Shown here piece after piece: positions 6,330 to 7,555 of a stretch of 7,555 bases of DNA (within the stretch, counting starts at the first letter, position 1; every line of letters starts with the position of its first letter). Origin of the DNA: Synechococcaceae cyanobacterium RL_1_2 (GTDB lineage Bacteria > Cyanobacteriota > Cyanobacteriia > Cyanobacteriales > JAAUPO01); assembly GCA_012033095.1 (NCBI GenBank), contig JAAUPO010000099.1:1-7555 (forward strand), written 5' to 3'. The notes under the pieces were generated by a model. It was not told the origin of the DNA, ran no database searches, and saw nothing but the letters and a program-made list of their open reading frames with translations. The translations under genes and the position numbers were made by a program.

Positions 6330-7247
6330 GTGGTTACCGGTAACATTGATCTATTTGCAGGCCAGGTGGAATTAACCGACGGAGCCGCCCCCCCCATGGC
6401 CAGTGAAACCGAATCCTATCTCCAGCTCAGGGACTTACAACTTAACCTCAAAGATAAAATTCAAATTACCCGTCGCCCCATACTTAACTTTTTAGCAGAA
6501 GGTACGCTGCTGGTAAACGGTAGCCTCCAAAACCTATCGCCCGTGGGCACCATTAACCTCAAACGGGGCCAAGTGAATCTTTTTACTAGCCGAATGACCC
6601 TCGCCTCCGGGCAAAAACATGTGGCTATTTTTCAAGAAAATCGAGGTTTAGATCCTTTCCTTGATGTGGTCTTAGCCACCTCCGTGGGGGAAACCGTGCG
6701 TAACCCCCAACAACAAAATCCCCTATCTGCGGAAATTAATGATATTCCGGCCTCTAATTTAGGGGAATTACAAACGGTGCGGGTGAGGGCGGAAGTGCAA
6801 GGTTACGCAAGCGAAATGACAGAAAGCTTAACCCTCACGAGTAATCCTGAACGTAACCAGACCGAAATTATCTCCCTCCTCGGTGGTAGTTTTGTGGATA
6901 CCTTTGGGCGCGGGGAAACCACCCTCGGTTTAGCTAATTTGGCCGGTTCCGCACTCCTTGGCTCCGTCCAGGATCGGGTAGGTCAAGTGTTGGGCCTGTC
7001 TGAATTTCGATTATTTCCCACCACCGCCATTTCCGAAAAAGGTCGGGGTTCTACCCTCGGTTTAGGGGCCGAAGCCAGCATTGATGTCACCGACGATTTA
7101 TCAGTATCGATGTTAAAACTACTCACCACAGAACAACCAGGCCAGTTTGGTTTACGTTATCGGGTCAGTCCCCAAACCATCATCCGAGGCTCCACCGATT
7201 TCGCTGGAGATAGTCGAGGGGGGGTGGAATACAATGTTAGATTTTAA
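6330..7247 (+). CDS. tamB block 7: C-terminal TamB (DUF490) domain
   Basis: The sense of this frame starts at about 6270 (NIYNGGVAGNIQVLGSALSP), and GTG 6330 is only the first start-like codon after it. It carries the most conserved part of the family: GNIDLFAGQVEL, PVGTINLKRGQVNLFTSRM, NPERNQTEIISLLGG, LSEFRLFPT and the end GLRYRVSPQTIIRGSTDF...EYNVRF with a terminal Phe. It would match the TamB domain family (PF04357) in a profile search; this is from recognition, not a search. The stop TAA at 7245-7247 lies inside the first unit of a 26-bp tandem repeat. Confidence 0.85.
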   Translation: MVTGNIDLFAGQVELTDGAAPPMASETESYLQLRDLQLNLKDKIQITRRPILNFLAEGTLLVNGSLQNLSPVGTINLKRGQVNLFTSRMTLASGQKHVAIFQENRGLDPFLDVVLATSVGETVRNPQQQNPLSAEINDIPASNLGELQTVRVRAEVQGYASEMTESLTLTSNPERNQTEIISLLGGSFVDTFGRGETTLGLANLAGSALLGSVQDRVGQVLGLSEFRLFPTTAISEKGRGSTLGLGAEASIDVTDDLSVSMLKLLTTEQPGQFGLRYRVSPQTIIRGSTDFAGDSRGGVEYNVRF

Positions 7248-7303
7248 GCCCGGATTCAAACCCCAGATTTTAAGCCCGGATTCAAACCCCAAATTTTAAG
7301 CCC
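7239..7303 (+). repeat. 26-bp tandem repeat, 2.5 units, overlapping the tamB stop
   Basis: Units start at 7239 and 7265 and are identical over 26 bp; a half unit (7291-7303) follows with one G-to-A change. The first unit includes the last Arg-Phe codons and the stop TAA of tamB, so the TTTTAAGCCC word is repeated after the gene. Near-perfect identity suggests recent duplication. Confidence 0.9.
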
Positions 7304-7364
7304 ATGCCCCTATTCACCATGACTGAAGACGGTTATCCAAAACCACAAAAATACAGCGATCGAT

Positions 7365-7392
7365 TAAATTTTTAAATTTATTTTTAAATTTA
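7365..7392. repeat. AT-rich 12-bp tandem repeat
   Basis: TTTTTAAATTTA occurs twice in a row (7369-7380, 7381-7392). The first unit with the preceding TAAA forms an AT-only self-complementary stretch (7365-7380) followed by T5. It might weakly aid transcript ending after tamB, but there is no GC stem, so I do not call a terminator. Confidence 0.75.
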
Positions 7393-7395
7393 TTT

Positions 7396-7532
7396 CTAAC
7401 TACAGGACAAAAACCCTAATCCCTTGCCTAACAAGTCCTCTAGTGAAATCGACTGTAATCTGTAATCCTTGCAGCGTAAAGCTCTCAGACCTATTTACCG
7501 TTTTTGGCGCAACTTTTGTCCTAGTAGTTAGG
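7396..7532. mobile_element. Candidate second-family MITE with inverted ends
   Basis: The left end CTAACTACAGGACAAAA (7396-7412) is the reverse complement of TTTTGTCCTAGTAGTTAG (7514-7531) apart from one extra base. The word TATTT lies directly outside both ends (7391-7395, 7533-7537), which could be a target-site duplication, but the area is AT-rich and such a match is cheap. The interior has no open frame of note. The ends differ from those of the other two elements. Only one copy is in the window, so mobility is an inference. A structured RNA with a long closing stem is an alternative. Confidence 0.45.
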
Positions 7533-7555
7533 TATTTATAAGTCTTTTTGAATAA

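Larger units (their letters stand above)
1676..7247 (+). pseudogene. tamB: TamB/DUF490-family envelope protein, interrupted by six single-base frameshifts
   Basis: TamB-family proteins are anchored in the inner (plasma) membrane, span the periplasm as a long beta-rich groove, and assist outer-membrane biogenesis and probably lipid transfer. The N-terminus shows KRRRK (10-14) then a single membrane anchor (about 15-37). A long repetitive beta-strand region follows, with recurring G-x-L/I-x-x-P turns, and the conserved C-terminal TamB domain occupies roughly the last 390 residues, ending in EYNVRF. Shifts lie near 2434-2447, at 2551-2558, 2752-2755, 2985-2988, 3870-3875 and 6268-6271. Four remove a base and two add one. 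Correcting them gives 1,857 codons plus stop, within the usual cyanobacterial length, with no other stop. Five of the six sit in mononucleotide runs. This could be young decay or sequence error. As written, only fragments can be translated. ATG 1676 is chosen because the anchor follows at the normal distance. Confidence 0.87.

Noticed and set aside
1676..7247. Programmed frameshifting, or a set of separate small genes
   Set aside because: Six shifts in both directions without shared slippery motifs or stimulatory structures do not fit programming, and the blocks join as one TamB protein without separate starts or ribosome sites.
7249..7290. tRNA T-arm-like sequence GGTTTGAATCC on the minus strand
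   Set aside because: The word comes from the 26-bp tandem repeat; no acceptor, D-arm or anticodon arm surrounds it.

Overview
The window looks cyanobacterial. It contains the HIP1 palindrome GCGATCGC five times (1991, 3660, 3681, 4901, 5707) and many shorter CGATCG cores. Both recognisable genes are of cyanobacterial type, and the intergenic DNA carries small dispersed repeats. I cannot name the species.

Layout. Positions 1-118 hold nothing I recognise. A 112-bp MITE-like element lies at 119-230. The riboflavin gene ribD follows on the minus strand (238-1371), then a second copy of the same element in the opposite orientation (1414-1535). The plus strand from 1676 to 7247 is one long gene for a cyanobacterial TamB/DUF490-type outer-membrane biogenesis protein. 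It is broken into seven in-frame blocks by six single-base shifts. The tail (7239-7555) has a 26-bp tandem repeat that starts inside the last codons of tamB, an AT-rich 12-bp repeat, and a candidate 137-bp element with inverted ends (7396-7532).

The genes. ribD (pyrimidine deaminase/reductase, riboflavin synthesis) and tamB (envelope assembly) are divergently transcribed from a 304-bp gap and have no obvious functional link. Neither appears intact. Adding or removing one base at each of six tamB sites gives a single frame of 1,857 codons plus stop with no other interruption. In ribD a short compensated frameshift replaces the HAE motif of the deaminase active site, while the motif is still readable in another frame. 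The window is therefore either a locus in early decay or a sequence with residual indel errors; sequence alone does not settle which.

Novelty. I see no defence system, toxin-antitoxin pair, CRISPR array or RNA gene. The points worth a second look are the damage pattern in both genes, the two MITEs bracketing ribD with different target-site duplications, and the repeats after tamB.
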